A stretch of 64,000 bases of DNA. It comes from DAOUAE01 sp034433795. Lineage in GTDB: Bacteria; Chloroflexota; UBA6077; FW602-bin22; DAOUAE01. Made by a program: the position numbers and the translations under genes. Positions 33,460 through 42,012 of the stretch are shown piece after piece. Location of the stretch: assembly GCA_034433795.1 (NCBI GenBank), contig DAOUAE010000029.1, positions 70,716-134,715 on the forward strand, read 5' to 3'. Each line of letters begins with the position of its first letter. Position 1 is the first letter of the stretch. The notes beneath the pieces are model-generated. The model saw only the letters and a program-made list of their open reading frames with translations, did not search any database and had not been told where the DNA came from.

Positions 33460-35830
33460 TGTCCGCCGACCGGTGCGCGGCCCCGATGGTCGCCGGCCAG
33501 TCGGCGGGGGTGGGCACCAGGGCCCGCAGGCCGGCCTGCAGCAGGAAGGGCGCGGCTGCGTAGACCAGAGCCGCCAGGGCCAGGACGGCGGTGAAGCCGA
33601 GGAAGATCCCCAGCGTCAGCGCCAGAACCGATCCGAGAACCGAGGTGGCCCCGTTCACCCCCCAGGCCCAGGGGACCAGCGCCGGCCGGTAGATCCCCAG
33701 CGCCCGCAGCCCCAGCGGCAGGAATCCCCCCATCACCACCCCCGCTGGAGCCAGCAGGAGCACGGCGATGAGCCAGCGCTCGGGCAGGCTGCGGGCCACG
33801 GCCAGGTGCAGGAGAGGGAGCAGCCCGGCCATCGCTCCGACCAGCCAGACCAGCAGCAGGCCCAGCCGGCCGAGGAGCGCCGGCCCCAGATGGTCGAGGG
33901 AGACCCGCCGGGTCAGCAGGCTGCCCAGAGCCGCACTGAGGAGCAGGGTGAAGAGGGTGACCACCAGCGAGTAGGTCGGCTGGCCCAGGAGCAGCGTGAA
34001 CCGCTGCAGGATGACGATCTCGATGAGCATAAAGCCCAGTCCCAGGGCGGCGAAGTAGCCGAGGAGCGGCAGATCGGCGCGGGGGCGGAAGGCGAGGCGC
34101 CGGGAGGCGACCATGAGCGGCAGCCCCAGGCCCAGGGTCAGGGCCACCAGCAGGCCTCCCAGCGCCGCCAGCAGCACCACCACCGGGGCCAGGGTGTCCA
34201 CCGTCGGTCCCTCGCGCCAGCGCAGCAGGCCCGCCTGGAGGCTCTGCAGGCGGGTCATCTGAAAGAAGAACGGTCGGTCGTCGCTGGGCGGGCTGACATC
34301 ATAGGGGTAGTTGGCCAGGAAGGAGCGCAGCGAGGGCGCCCGCAGGAGGAGCGGGAAGGGCGGACGGGCCAGAAGGCCGGGCAGGTAGTACGGCTCGGCG
34401 CCGCTGGTCCGCAGCAGGTCGATCTCCTGACGGGTGAACGGCTCGCGCTTGACGTAGAGCAGGCCGAAGTCGCCCCGGCGCAGGACAGCCACCCGTGAGG
34501 CCGGCTCCAGCCCCAGGTCCTCGAGGGCGGTGCGGGCCAGGACGGTCAGCCGGATCATCTCCTGCGGGTGGTCGGCCATAAACCAGCGCGAGGCCACAAA
34601 GACCCCATCGTCGGTCAGCCGCTCCAGGTAGAGGCGGAAGGCCTCGCGGGTGTAGAGGTTGTTCTCGGCCAGGGCGAAGGCGCCTGCGGCGGTGGCCGCC
34701 CAGGTGTCCACGAAGGTCAGCACGATGGTGTCGTAGCGGCCGGTGCTGCGGGCGATGAAGCTGCGGCCGTCGTCGACCACGGTCACCACACCGGGCTGCT
34801 GGTAGGGGCGGCCGCTGAACTGACCGAAGACGGTGTTGGCCGCCTCGACGATGAGGGGGTTCAGTTCGACCGCCGTCACCTGGCGCTGGCCCAGGGCCAG
34901 GGCGGCGGTGATATCACCGCCCCCGCCCGGGCCGATGATGAGGGCGTGCCCGCCGGGCCGCAGGAGGTAGGGCAGACCCCGAATATCGGTCTGCCAGAAG
35001 GATCGGTCGAAGGCTCCGGCCCGGAAGATATCGGTGCTGGCGTTGGCGTCGATAGTCAGGACCAGCCGGTCGGGCAGTTCGCTGGGGAAGACGGCGATGC
35101 GCGAGAAGGCGTTCCAGCGCTCGTAGAGCGGCCGGCCGGCCTCGGCGTGGCCCTTGACGTAGCGCAGAGCCACCAGCCCGGCCGGCATCGCGAGCGCCAG
35201 TCCCCCCAGCACCAGGGTCAGTCCTCCCAGCCACAGCAACCGGCGCCAGAGACCGTAGCCGGCCGCCAGGATCACGCCGGCCAGGGCCAGGACGACGCCG
35301 GTGGCCAGCACCAGACGGGGGCCCCCCAGGCTCTCCATCAGCGGCACGAAGGCCAGACAGGCCAGGCCAGCCCCCAGCAGGTCGCTGGCGTAGAGGCGGC
35401 TGGCGTCGGTCGGCCGCTGGGTCAGCAGAGCCGAGACTCCCAGCCCGACGCAGACGAAGGGGACGAGAAAGACGAGGGGGGCGGCCGCCACCGTCAGCGC
35501 ATCGCGCGTCTGGGCGGTCAGGCCGGGGATGAGCCTATCCCAGAGGTGCCCCAGACGGAGGAAGACGACGATGGCCAGGACGGTGCTCAGAGCGCCCAGA
35601 CCGGTCAGGAGGGGCAGGCGGGCTGGAGGGAAGCGGTCGGGCCAGAGGCCGACGATGACCCCGCCGGCGGCTAGGCCCAGCAGGGCGGTGGCCACCACCA
35701 GGAAGGCGAAGTGGTACCAGAGGGCGACCGAGAGGATACGGGTCAGCCCGAGTTCCAGAAGGAGCGTCCCCCCGGCCAGGAGAAGCAGCGCGGCGTAGCG
35801 GGCCCGCCGGGTCCAGACCGTCTCGCTCAT
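33449..35830 (-). CDS. Membrane-bound spermidine-synthase-like (SAM fold) protein
   Basis: 793 residues from the ATG with GGAGG seven bases upstream. About seven membrane spans come first (15-240). A soluble domain follows with a SAM-binding fold: IIGPGGGGDITAALALG, VTAVELNPLIVEAA, VVDDGRSFI and YDTIVLTFVDTWAA. A second membrane block of about seven spans follows (600-770). This organisation is that of fused spermidine-synthase-like transporters. The Asp-rich polyamine site is altered (FVDTW instead of the usual D-S-D/S-P), so polyamine synthesis is doubtful. A TTGCGT-N17-TATAAT promoter lies upstream. The gene is divergent from the M16 peptidase gene. Confidence 0.8.
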   Translation of the reverse strand: MSETVWTRRARYAALLLLAGGTLLLELGLTRILSVALWYHFAFLVVATALLGLAAGGVIVGLWPDRFPPARLPLLTGLGALSTVLAIVVFLRLGHLWDRLIPGLTAQTRDALTVAAAPLVFLVPFVCVGLGVSALLTQRPTDASRLYASDLLGAGLACLAFVPLMESLGGPRLVLATGVVLALAGVILAAGYGLWRRLLWLGGLTLVLGGLALAMPAGLVALRYVKGHAEAGRPLYERWNAFSRIAVFPSELPDRLVLTIDANASTDIFRAGAFDRSFWQTDIRGLPYLLRPGGHALIIGPGGGGDITAALALGQRQVTAVELNPLIVEAANTVFGQFSGRPYQQPGVVTVVDDGRSFIARSTGRYDTIVLTFVDTWAATAAGAFALAENNLYTREAFRLYLERLTDDGVFVASRWFMADHPQEMIRLTVLARTALEDLGLEPASRVAVLRRGDFGLLYVKREPFTRQEIDLLRTSGAEPYYLPGLLARPPFPLLLRAPSLRSFLANYPYDVSPPSDDRPFFFQMTRLQSLQAGLLRWREGPTVDTLAPVVVLLAALGGLLVALTLGLGLPLMVASRRLAFRPRADLPLLGYFAALGLGFMLIEIVILQRFTLLLGQPTYSLVVTLFTLLLSAALGSLLTRRVSLDHLGPALLGRLGLLLVWLVGAMAGLLPLLHLAVARSLPERWLIAVLLLAPAGVVMGGFLPLGLRALGIYRPALVPWAWGVNGATSVLGSVLALTLGIFLGFTAVLALAALVYAAAPFLLQAGLRALVPTPADWPATIGAAHRSADIKR

Positions 35831-35864
35831 CGGCCGGCCTCCTGCGAGGCTGATGACGGCGGCT

Positions 35865-35893
35865 ATTATACGGGCCCGGGGGCGCCCACGCAA
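35865..35893 (-). promoter_or_regulatory. Promoter of the spermidine-synthase-like gene
   Basis: On the minus strand: TTGCGT (35888-35893), 17 bases, TATAAT (35865-35870), giving a leader of about 28 bases. Confidence 0.7.
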
Positions 35894-35953
35894 CCGCCAG
35901 CCGGGAGAGACCACGGTCTATCGGCTGTCAGGACAGGCCCGCCGGGCTCCGGT

Positions 35954-35959
35954 TATAAT
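35954..35959 (+). promoter_or_regulatory. -10 box of the M16 peptidase gene
   Basis: Perfect TATAAT 45 bases ahead of the GTG start. The -35 region is weak. Downstream, an 8-bp perfect hairpin ACGGCGGC/GCCGCCGT (35972-35992, loop GCACG) ends three bases before the GGAGG site (35996-36000) and could affect translation. Confidence 0.6.
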
Positions 35960-36004
35960 GACAGGCAGGAGACGGCGGCGCACGGCCGCCGTGAGGAGGA
36001 GACT

Positions 36005-38629
36005 GTGACCGCGAGCGCCCAGGAGACGCGCCTTGACAACGGCCTGCTCGTCCTGACCCGGGAGGTCCACACCGCCCCGGTGGCGACGGTCTGGGCCTGG
36101 TACCGGGTGGGCGGCCGCAACGAGGTGCCCGGCTACACCGGCATCTCCCACTGGGTTGAGCACATGCTCTTCAAGGGGACCCCCACCTTCCCGAAAGGGG
36201 AGATCTTCCGCCAGGTCTCGCGCAATGGGGGCATCCTCAACGGCTTCACCTGGATCGATTTCACCACCTACTTCGAGACCCTCCCGGCCGACCGGCTGGA
36301 CCTGGCCCTGCGCATCGAGGCCGACCGCATGGTCAACGCCCTCTTCGACCCGACCGAGGTCGAGAGCGAACGCACGGTCATCCTCTCCGAGCGTGAGGGG
36401 GCGGAGAACCATCCGACCTTCCATCTGAACGAGGAGGTCGAGGCCACCGCCTTCAAGGTCCATCCGTACGGGCACGGGGTCATCGGCTGGAAGAGCGATC
36501 TTCTGAGCATCACCCGCGACGACCTCTATCAGCACTACCGTCGCTACTACATCCCCAACAACGCCGTCCTGGTGGTGGTCGGGGACTTCGCCACCGCCGA
36601 CCTTCTGAAGCGCATCCAGGCGCTCTTCGGCCCCATCCCGGCGGGGCCGGAGCCGCCGCCGGTGCGGGCGGTCGAGCCCCCGCAGGAAGGGGAGCGGCGG
36701 GTCCTGGTCCGCCGGCCCGGGCCGACCCGCTACTTCCAGGTCGTCTACCACGCGCCCGCAGCCGCCCATCCGGATGCCTTTCCCCTGGCCGTGCTCGATG
36801 TGATTCTCTCCGGCGCCAAATCGATGGGCCTCTTCGGCGGCCGGGCGCCGATGGGGCGCAGTTCACGCCTCTACCGTGCCCTGGTCTACAGCGGTCTCTG
36901 CAGCGCGGCCGGCTCCTCGTTCAGCCTGACCAGGGACCCCTACCTCTTTGAGATCTCGGCCACCCTCCGGCCCGGCGTGGACCTGGCCGAGGTCGAGAAG
37001 GTGGTCTTTCAGGAGATCGCCCGGATCGTGGAGTACGGGGTGGCCCCCGAGGAGCTGGAGCGGGCCAAGAAGCAGCTGCGGGCCCAGTTCACCTACGCCG
37101 CCGAAGGGGTGACCAATCAGGCCTACTGGCTGGGCAGCCTGGAGATGGTGGCCACCTGGCGACTGTTCGAGGAGTTTCTGGCCCGGCTGGAGGCGGTCCA
37201 GCCGGCCGACGTCCAGCGGGTGGCGGCCGCCTATCTCACCGAGAAGAACCGGACGGTCGGCTGGTTTATTCCCGAGGAGACCACCACCGGGCCGGCCGCG
37301 TCGCCGGCGACGCCATCGGTCGCGGGCCGGCCGGCCGGCCCCTTCTTCTACACCCCGGCCCGGACCCGTCTCCAGATCCGCCGGGCGACGCTGCCCAACG
37401 GCATCGTGGTCCTGGGCCACGAGAACCCGACCAATCCGTCGGTGGTCCTCAAGGCCAGCCTGCGGGCCGGCGGTCTCTACGACCGGGATGACCAGGCCGG
37501 GCTGGCCCGGCTGACGGCCCTGATGCTGACGCGCGGGACCGAGCGCTGGACGTTCGAGGCCCTCAACGAAGAGACCGACGCCCGTGGCCTCTCGCTGCGG
37601 ACCGACGCCAGCCGGCACGGGGCCGAGGTCCACCTGCGGGCCCTGGCCGAGGACCTGCCCTGGGGGCTGGAGCTGCTGGCCGACGTTCTGCGGCGGCCGA
37701 TCTTCCCGCACGCCGAACTGGAGAAGGTGCGCGGCGAGGTTCTAACGCTCCTGCGGGAGCTGGACAACGACACGCGGGCGGTGGCCGAGCGCCACTTCCA
37801 CGAGCTGGCCTATCCGCCTGGGCATCCCTACCACCGGCGGCTGGTCGGCTACCCGGAGACGCTGGCCCGCCTCGACCGGCCGGACCTGGTCGCCTTCCAC
37901 CAGCGGTACTATCGCCCCGAGGGGATGGTTATCGCCGTAGCGGGCGACATTCGGTTCGAGGCGGTGGTCGACCAGGTGGCCCGTCTCTTCGGCGACTGGC
38001 GGGGCGAGGGACCGCCACCGCCTTTCGCGATCCCCGATCCCCCGCCTCTGACCACCGGCCTCCGCCGCGAGGTGGTGGTCCCCGGCACCAGCCAGACCGA
38101 CATCGCCCTGGGGCGGCCAGCCCTGCGCCGGACCGACCCCGACTACTACGCCCTGGAGATGGCCAACCTGATCCTGGGACGGCTGGGGCTGATGGGTCGG
38201 CTGGGCCGCAACGTCCGCGACCGGCTGGGTCTGGCCTACTACGTCTACAGCGAACTGGAGGCGGGCCTGGGCCCCGGCCCCTGGGTCGCCCGGGCCGGGG
38301 TGAATCCCCGGAACGTCCTGCGGGCCCTGGAGGCCATCCGCGACGAGGTCCGGCAGATCCGCGAGCAGCCGGTGAGTCCCGAGGAACTCGACGACGGCAA
38401 GAGCTACCTGACCGGGGTCCTGCCGCTGGCGCTGGAGACCAACGAGGGCGTGGCCCGGACGCTCCTGATGATCGAGATCTACAACCTGGGCCTGGACTAC
38501 CTGGACCGCTACCCCGAGATCATCAGCGGGATCACCCCCGAGCAGGTCCAGACAGCCGCCCAGCGGTATCTGGACCCGGAGGCCTGCGCCCTGGCCATCG
38601 CCGGGCCGACGCCGGTCGCGCCGGCCTGA
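36005..38629 (+). CDS. M16-family zinc peptidase, two M16 domains in one chain
   Basis: 874 residues from a GTG with GGAGG five bases upstream. The N-terminal half carries the inverted zinc motif HWVEH (His49, Glu52, His53) and Glu129 exactly 76 residues after His53, as in active M16 peptidases. The C-terminal half repeats the M16 fold (RAGGLYDRDDQAGLARLTALML) without the motif, so it is the inactive partner. Bacterial M16 proteins are often two separate chains; here they are fused, as in pitrilysin. No signal peptide is visible, so it acts in the cytosol on peptides. It is followed six bases after its stop by the convergent receiver gene. Confidence 0.93.
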   Translation: MTASAQETRLDNGLLVLTREVHTAPVATVWAWYRVGGRNEVPGYTGISHWVEHMLFKGTPTFPKGEIFRQVSRNGGILNGFTWIDFTTYFETLPADRLDLALRIEADRMVNALFDPTEVESERTVILSEREGAENHPTFHLNEEVEATAFKVHPYGHGVIGWKSDLLSITRDDLYQHYRRYYIPNNAVLVVVGDFATADLLKRIQALFGPIPAGPEPPPVRAVEPPQEGERRVLVRRPGPTRYFQVVYHAPAAAHPDAFPLAVLDVILSGAKSMGLFGGRAPMGRSSRLYRALVYSGLCSAAGSSFSLTRDPYLFEISATLRPGVDLAEVEKVVFQEIARIVEYGVAPEELERAKKQLRAQFTYAAEGVTNQAYWLGSLEMVATWRLFEEFLARLEAVQPADVQRVAAAYLTEKNRTVGWFIPEETTTGPAASPATPSVAGRPAGPFFYTPARTRLQIRRATLPNGIVVLGHENPTNPSVVLKASLRAGGLYDRDDQAGLARLTALMLTRGTERWTFEALNEETDARGLSLRTDASRHGAEVHLRALAEDLPWGLELLADVLRRPIFPHAELEKVRGEVLTLLRELDNDTRAVAERHFHELAYPPGHPYHRRLVGYPETLARLDRPDLVAFHQRYYRPEGMVIAVAGDIRFEAVVDQVARLFGDWRGEGPPPPFAIPDPPPLTTGLRREVVVPGTSQTDIALGRPALRRTDPDYYALEMANLILGRLGLMGRLGRNVRDRLGLAYYVYSELEAGLGPGPWVARAGVNPRNVLRALEAIRDEVRQIREQPVSPEELDDGKSYLTGVLPLALETNEGVARTLLMIEIYNLGLDYLDRYPEIISGITPEQVQTAAQRYLDPEACALAIAGPTPVAPA

Positions 38630-38635
38630 CCGCTC

Positions 38636-39016
38636 CTAGGTGGGCGGCTGGCGGGCGGGCAGCAGCTCGCGAACGCGGGCCAGGACGTCGCGGATGAAGA
38701 GCGGGCGCAGGAGCGCCCGCTGGCGCAGGTCCGGGTGGAGGTCGCCTACATCGAAGGGGCCGGTGAGGATGATAATGGGCATCTCGCGGGCCAGCGCGAC
38801 CAGTTCTTCCTGCAGCGGCCGTGGCAGAGGCTGGCCCTGGGTGTCGATGAGGGCCAGGTCGTAGGGCCGGCCAGTCAGGAGCGCGCGCAGCCCGGCGGTG
38901 AGGTCGTCGAGGGCGGTCACTTCGTAGCCGGCCTCCTCCAGCTCGGCCCGGAGCAGGGCCCGTGGCTGCCAGGCCCGGCTGACCAGGAGCACCCGTGGAC
39001 GCGCTGGCGGGCGCAT
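38636..39016 (-). CDS. Degenerate receiver-domain protein
   Basis: 126 residues with a receiver-like fold: VLLVSRAWQPRALLRAEL, LALIDTQGQPLP, MPIIILTGPFD and LLRPLFIRDVLARVREL. The Asp in LIDTQG stands at the phosphorylation site. However, the acidic pair normally after the first strand is SR, and the conserved Lys-Pro is Arg-Pro. It therefore probably cannot be phosphorylated in the usual way and may be a pseudo-receiver that works by protein contact. It starts four bases after the zinc-ribbon gene stop on the same strand, so the two are co-translated. There is no output domain and no kinase nearby. Confidence 0.8.
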   Translation of the reverse strand: MRPPARPRVLLVSRAWQPRALLRAELEEAGYEVTALDDLTAGLRALLTGRPYDLALIDTQGQPLPRPLQEELVALAREMPIIILTGPFDVGDLHPDLRQRALLRPLFIRDVLARVRELLPARQPPT

Positions 39017-39020
39017 GGCG

Positions 39021-39302
39021 CTAGAGGAGCGTCCAGGCTCCGCAGTTCTCGCACTGGCCGATGGCGAAGACGCCGACGCCGGTCCGCAGGAGGAAGAACT
39101 TGACCGCCGCCTGGTCGCAGCGCGGGCAGCGGGCCCGCTGGCCGCCCTCGGTGCGGCGGACGAGGTCCTCCAGCCAGCGGGTGCGCACTTCTTCGCTGGC
39201 GGTGTAGAACGGGTCGTAGGCGACGTTGAGTCGTTCGTCGGGTGAGAGGCGCAGTTCGCTGAGCACCACCTCAGGGTCCGTTGTGCGGTTGCTTCGTGAC
39301 AT
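39021..39302 (-). CDS. Small zinc-ribbon protein, 93 residues
   Basis: AAGGAG lies six bases before the ATG. The N-terminal half is charged (PEVVLSELRLSPDERLNVAYDPFYTASEEVRTRWLEDL) and the C-terminal part has CPRC and CENC 22 residues apart, a four-Cys zinc ribbon. No known DNA-binding family fits. A TATTAT-like -10 (39325-39330 on the minus strand) suggests its own promoter. The gene is between amrB upstream and the degenerate receiver downstream, all on the minus strand. Possible roles are a regulator or an adaptor for the receiver; this is inference only. Confidence 0.72.
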   Translation of the reverse strand: MSRSNRTTDPEVVLSELRLSPDERLNVAYDPFYTASEEVRTRWLEDLVRRTEGGQRARCPRCDQAAVKFFLLRTGVGVFAIGQCENCGAWTLL

Positions 39303-39324
39303 CAATGACTCCTTAGATGTGAAG

Positions 39325-39330
39325 ATAATA
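39325..39330 (-). promoter_or_regulatory. -10-like box upstream of the zinc-ribbon gene
   Basis: TATTAT on the minus strand, 22 bases before the ATG, within an A/T-rich patch unusual for this window. No clear -35. Confidence 0.45.
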
Positions 39331-39367
39331 AATACATCCACGCGCAGCCACGGCGCCACGGCCCGGC

Positions 39368-40636
39368 TCAGGCCACCAGCAGCACCCCCGCGATCGAGAC
39401 GACCGACCCGTTCTGCGCGTCGGCCGGGCAGTGGGCGTAGCCGGTGACCAGCCCGCGAGCCCGCCCCGCCAGCAGACGCAGTGCCAGGTAGATGGGGGGG
39501 AGGCCGCAGATGCGGTAGCGGTCCCGCCCGGCCCGGATCATCCCCAGGAAGGCCTCGGGGTCGCCGGCGCCGATGGCCCCGAGCAGGGCCATATCCGCCT
39601 GCCGCAGCGCTCGCCGCTCGGCCAGCGTCAGGGGATGGGGGTCGCCGAAGGCGGGCCCGACATGGGCCAGGTCGGCTGCGGCCACCACCACCGCCCGCCG
39701 GCCGGCCAGACACCGGGTCAGCGTCTCGATCAGGCGGGCGAAGCGCGGCTCGGCGGCGGCCTCGGCCTCTCCCTCGGTGTAGGGGTGGAACGAGCCGCAG
39801 AGGATCGGCACCAGAGGGAGAGGACGCCCCTGCCGGGCATAATGCAGCCAGACCACCGCCAGTTCGACCGAGTGTTCTTTGCGGTGGTGCAGTTCCTCGG
39901 CGAAGGCCTCCTCGCCCAGGACCGTGGCCAGCGTCTCGACGATCTCGCGGTCGGTCGGCAGCACGCCCCACGGCGTGGCGTAGGACTGGCGGGTCAGGGT
40001 CACCTGGCCGGGGCCGCCGCAGTGGTCGGTGCCAAAGACCACCGCCACCTCGGCCTCGGCCAGGGCGGGGGCGGCCGCCTGCCAGAGCCGGGCGTAGAGC
40101 GGCCCCCCGCGCTGGTAGTCGATGTGCGGGCTGATGATCCCGCAGAGCTGACCCGGCAGCGCCTCGCCGGTCCACTGCGGCACCGCCGGGTCCACCGGCA
40201 GGGCACCCGCCTGCGGCTGGGTGGCGTAGGCCGCGAGCGCCGCGGCCGCCGTGGTGGGCTCGGCTGGGTAGACCGTCCCGGCCAGGGCCGGGGGGCGGTG
40301 GGGCGCGGCCCGGTACTCCGCCAGCGCCGCCGCGCAGGCCGCGGCAAAGCGGGGGCTGTCCAGCAGCAGTGCCTCGTCCAGCTGGGCGAGGATCTGCCGC
40401 AGGCGGGTCGGCGAGAGCGGGATGCCGGTCCGCAGTTCAAAGGCCAGGCGCAGTTCGTTCACCGTCCGTCGGCCGTCACAGAGGGCCAGCAGCGTGGCCA
40501 GGGGGCCGGGGACGGCCACGATCTTCTCGCTGATCCCCAGTCGGTCGCGCAGGACCAGCACCGGCTGGCCGTCCTGGACGATCCAGTGCGGCTCGACAGG
40601 GCGCAGGCGGGGACGAAAGGTCTCATCGATGACCAT
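39368..40636 (-). CDS. amrB: AmmeMemoRadiSam system protein B with N-terminal PqqD-like domain
   Basis: 422 residues. The first 100 residues resemble a PqqD-like or winged-helix peptide-chaperone domain (VLRDRLGISEKIVAVPGPL, LCDGRRTVNELRLAF). The rest is the Memo fold with GIISPHIDYQRGG, FGTDHCGGPG, the HHRKEHSVELAVVWLHY His/Glu site and AAADLAHVGPAFG. Memo proteins resemble extradiol dioxygenases. In the AmmeMemoRadiSam system they are encoded with AMMECR1 (protein A) and a radical SAM enzyme, neither of which is in this window. The activity of this protein is unproven. The N-terminal domain suggests a peptide substrate. Confidence 0.88.
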   Translation of the reverse strand: MVIDETFRPRLRPVEPHWIVQDGQPVLVLRDRLGISEKIVAVPGPLATLLALCDGRRTVNELRLAFELRTGIPLSPTRLRQILAQLDEALLLDSPRFAAACAAALAEYRAAPHRPPALAGTVYPAEPTTAAAALAAYATQPQAGALPVDPAVPQWTGEALPGQLCGIISPHIDYQRGGPLYARLWQAAAPALAEAEVAVVFGTDHCGGPGQVTLTRQSYATPWGVLPTDREIVETLATVLGEEAFAEELHHRKEHSVELAVVWLHYARQGRPLPLVPILCGSFHPYTEGEAEAAAEPRFARLIETLTRCLAGRRAVVVAAADLAHVGPAFGDPHPLTLAERRALRQADMALLGAIGAGDPEAFLGMIRAGRDRYRICGLPPIYLALRLLAGRARGLVTGYAHCPADAQNGSVVSIAGVLLVA

Positions 40637-40854
40637 GCGAACCGCCGGCTCCAGAGACCATGTGTCTTGCAGCGACTCGGGTGCGCTCGCGCCCAGGTTC
40701 GTCTAGCGCCAACGGAGGCCCCAGGTCACGGAGAGGTGGGAGCAGAGCCCTGGGGCTCTGGACGGGTGGAACGGGCTGCACTCGGACCAGTAGAAATATT
40801 AGCACAGCGCGGGCCAGCCGGCCACCGGTGGGGAGCGCCGGCGCGGGAGATGTC
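40637..40854. other. Divergent intergenic region between amrB and the oxidoreductase operon
   Basis: No gene is evident. It contains the inverted repeat CAGAGCCC (40743-40750) / GGGCTCTG (40753-40760). A TAATAT patch (minus strand, ending near 40796) may be an amrB -10. I checked for tRNA and small-RNA signatures and saw none. The plus-strand oxidoreductase promoter starts at 40855. Confidence 0.5.
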
Positions 40855-40883
40855 TTGACAGCGCGGGCAGGAGGGCCTACCAT
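40855..40883 (+). promoter_or_regulatory. Promoter of the 41-44 kb operon
   Basis: TTGACA (40855-40860), 17 bases, TACCAT (40878-40883). A 7-bp hairpin CCCGCCC/GGGCGGG (40887-40905) begins at the expected transcription start and could be an operator or attenuating stem. Confidence 0.65.
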
Positions 40884-40957
40884 AAGCCCGCCCCGGCCGG
40901 GCGGGAGACCCCCGCCCCGTTGCCGGTGGTGACCATATAGCGGAGGAGGAGTGGGCC

Positions 40958-41998
40958 GTGGCCCCCCTAGGTCTCGGCATCATCGGCACCGGTCGCATCG
41001 CCCGCAGCCATCTGCGCTCGCTGGCCCAGAGCACCGAGGGACGCGCGGTCGCCGTCTACGATATCATCCCCGAACGGGCCCGCCAGGTCGCAGAGGATTT
41101 CGAGATCCCCTACGTCGCGCGCAGTCTGGAAGACCTGCTCGAACGGCGGGAGGTCGAGGCGGTCATCGTCTGCACCCCGCCGGCCGCCCACGCCGAGCCA
41201 ACCATTATGGCCCTGGAGGCCGGCAAGCACGTCCTCTGTGAGAAGCCCTTCGCCCTCAACACCGCCGAGGCGGAGCGCATGGTCCAGGCGGCCGAGGCGA
41301 ACCGGCGCTTCCTGGCTGTCTGTTCGGCCCGCGACCGGGTGGGGATCGGCCCGCGCACGGCTCATCGTCTCATCCAGGAGGGCGCCCTGGGCCGGGTCTA
41401 CCACGCCCGCTCCAGCGTCTTCCGCCCCCGGGGCCGGCCGGGCATCGATATCTTCCCGGACGCCCCCTGGTTCATCGACAGGACGATCGCCGGCGGTGGG
41501 GCGCTGATGGACATCGGCGTCTACCGGATCGACCTCCTGCTCTGGTTGCTGGGGAATCCCCGGGTGACCCAGGTCCTCTGCACGACCTTTCAGGGGATCG
41601 GGGCGCCACCGCCGCCGCCCCTGGTCCAGACGGTCGAGGACCACGCCGTGCTGATGTTCACCTGTGAGAACGGCGCCTCCGGGCTGGTCGAGATCGCCTG
41701 GGCGGCCAATATCGCCGGGGTGAACACGACCATCGTCCTGGGGACCACGGCGGGTCTCCGGTTCGATCCGCTGACGAAGATCACGGTGGGCCCCGACCGC
41801 CAGCCGGTCGAGGAGCGGCTCCTGGAGGTGCCCGACCGCGACCACAGCGACTTCGGCGACGTGACCATCCAGTTTGTGCGCGGGGTGCTGGCCGGCCGCC
41901 AGCCCTACACGCCGGGGCGCGAGGCGCTGGAGGTGGTGCGGGTCATCGAGGCGGCCTACCGCTCGGCGGCGAGCGGCGCCGTGGTGAACCTGACCTGA
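40958..41998 (+). CDS. Gfo/Idh/MocA-family NAD(P)-dependent oxidoreductase
   Basis: 346 residues from a GTG with a GGAGGAGG site. Rossmann motif GLGIIGTGRIARSHLR, catalytic EKPF (VLCEKPFAL), and the C-terminal GGGALMDIGVYRIDLLLWLLG substrate-side segment. It should oxidise a sugar or inositol derivative. It opens a plus-strand run with a sugar isomerase (14 bases downstream) and an amidase (overlapping by four bases). This parallels the 27-30 kb operon, so the organism seems to carry several related catabolic sets. The substrate is not identifiable by eye. Confidence 0.92.
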   Translation: MAPLGLGIIGTGRIARSHLRSLAQSTEGRAVAVYDIIPERARQVAEDFEIPYVARSLEDLLERREVEAVIVCTPPAAHAEPTIMALEAGKHVLCEKPFALNTAEAERMVQAAEANRRFLAVCSARDRVGIGPRTAHRLIQEGALGRVYHARSSVFRPRGRPGIDIFPDAPWFIDRTIAGGGALMDIGVYRIDLLLWLLGNPRVTQVLCTTFQGIGAPPPPPLVQTVEDHAVLMFTCENGASGLVEIAWAANIAGVNTTIVLGTTAGLRFDPLTKITVGPDRQPVEERLLEVPDRDHSDFGDVTIQFVRGVLAGRQPYTPGREALEVVRVIEAAYRSAASGAVVNLT

Positions 41999-42012
41999 GG
42001 CGAGGAGGGGCG

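Noticed and set aside
40637..40854. tRNA or small RNA in the gap between amrB and the oxidoreductase
   Set aside because: No cloverleaf, TTCRA loop or SRP/RNase P motif could be found; only an 8-bp inverted repeat is visible.
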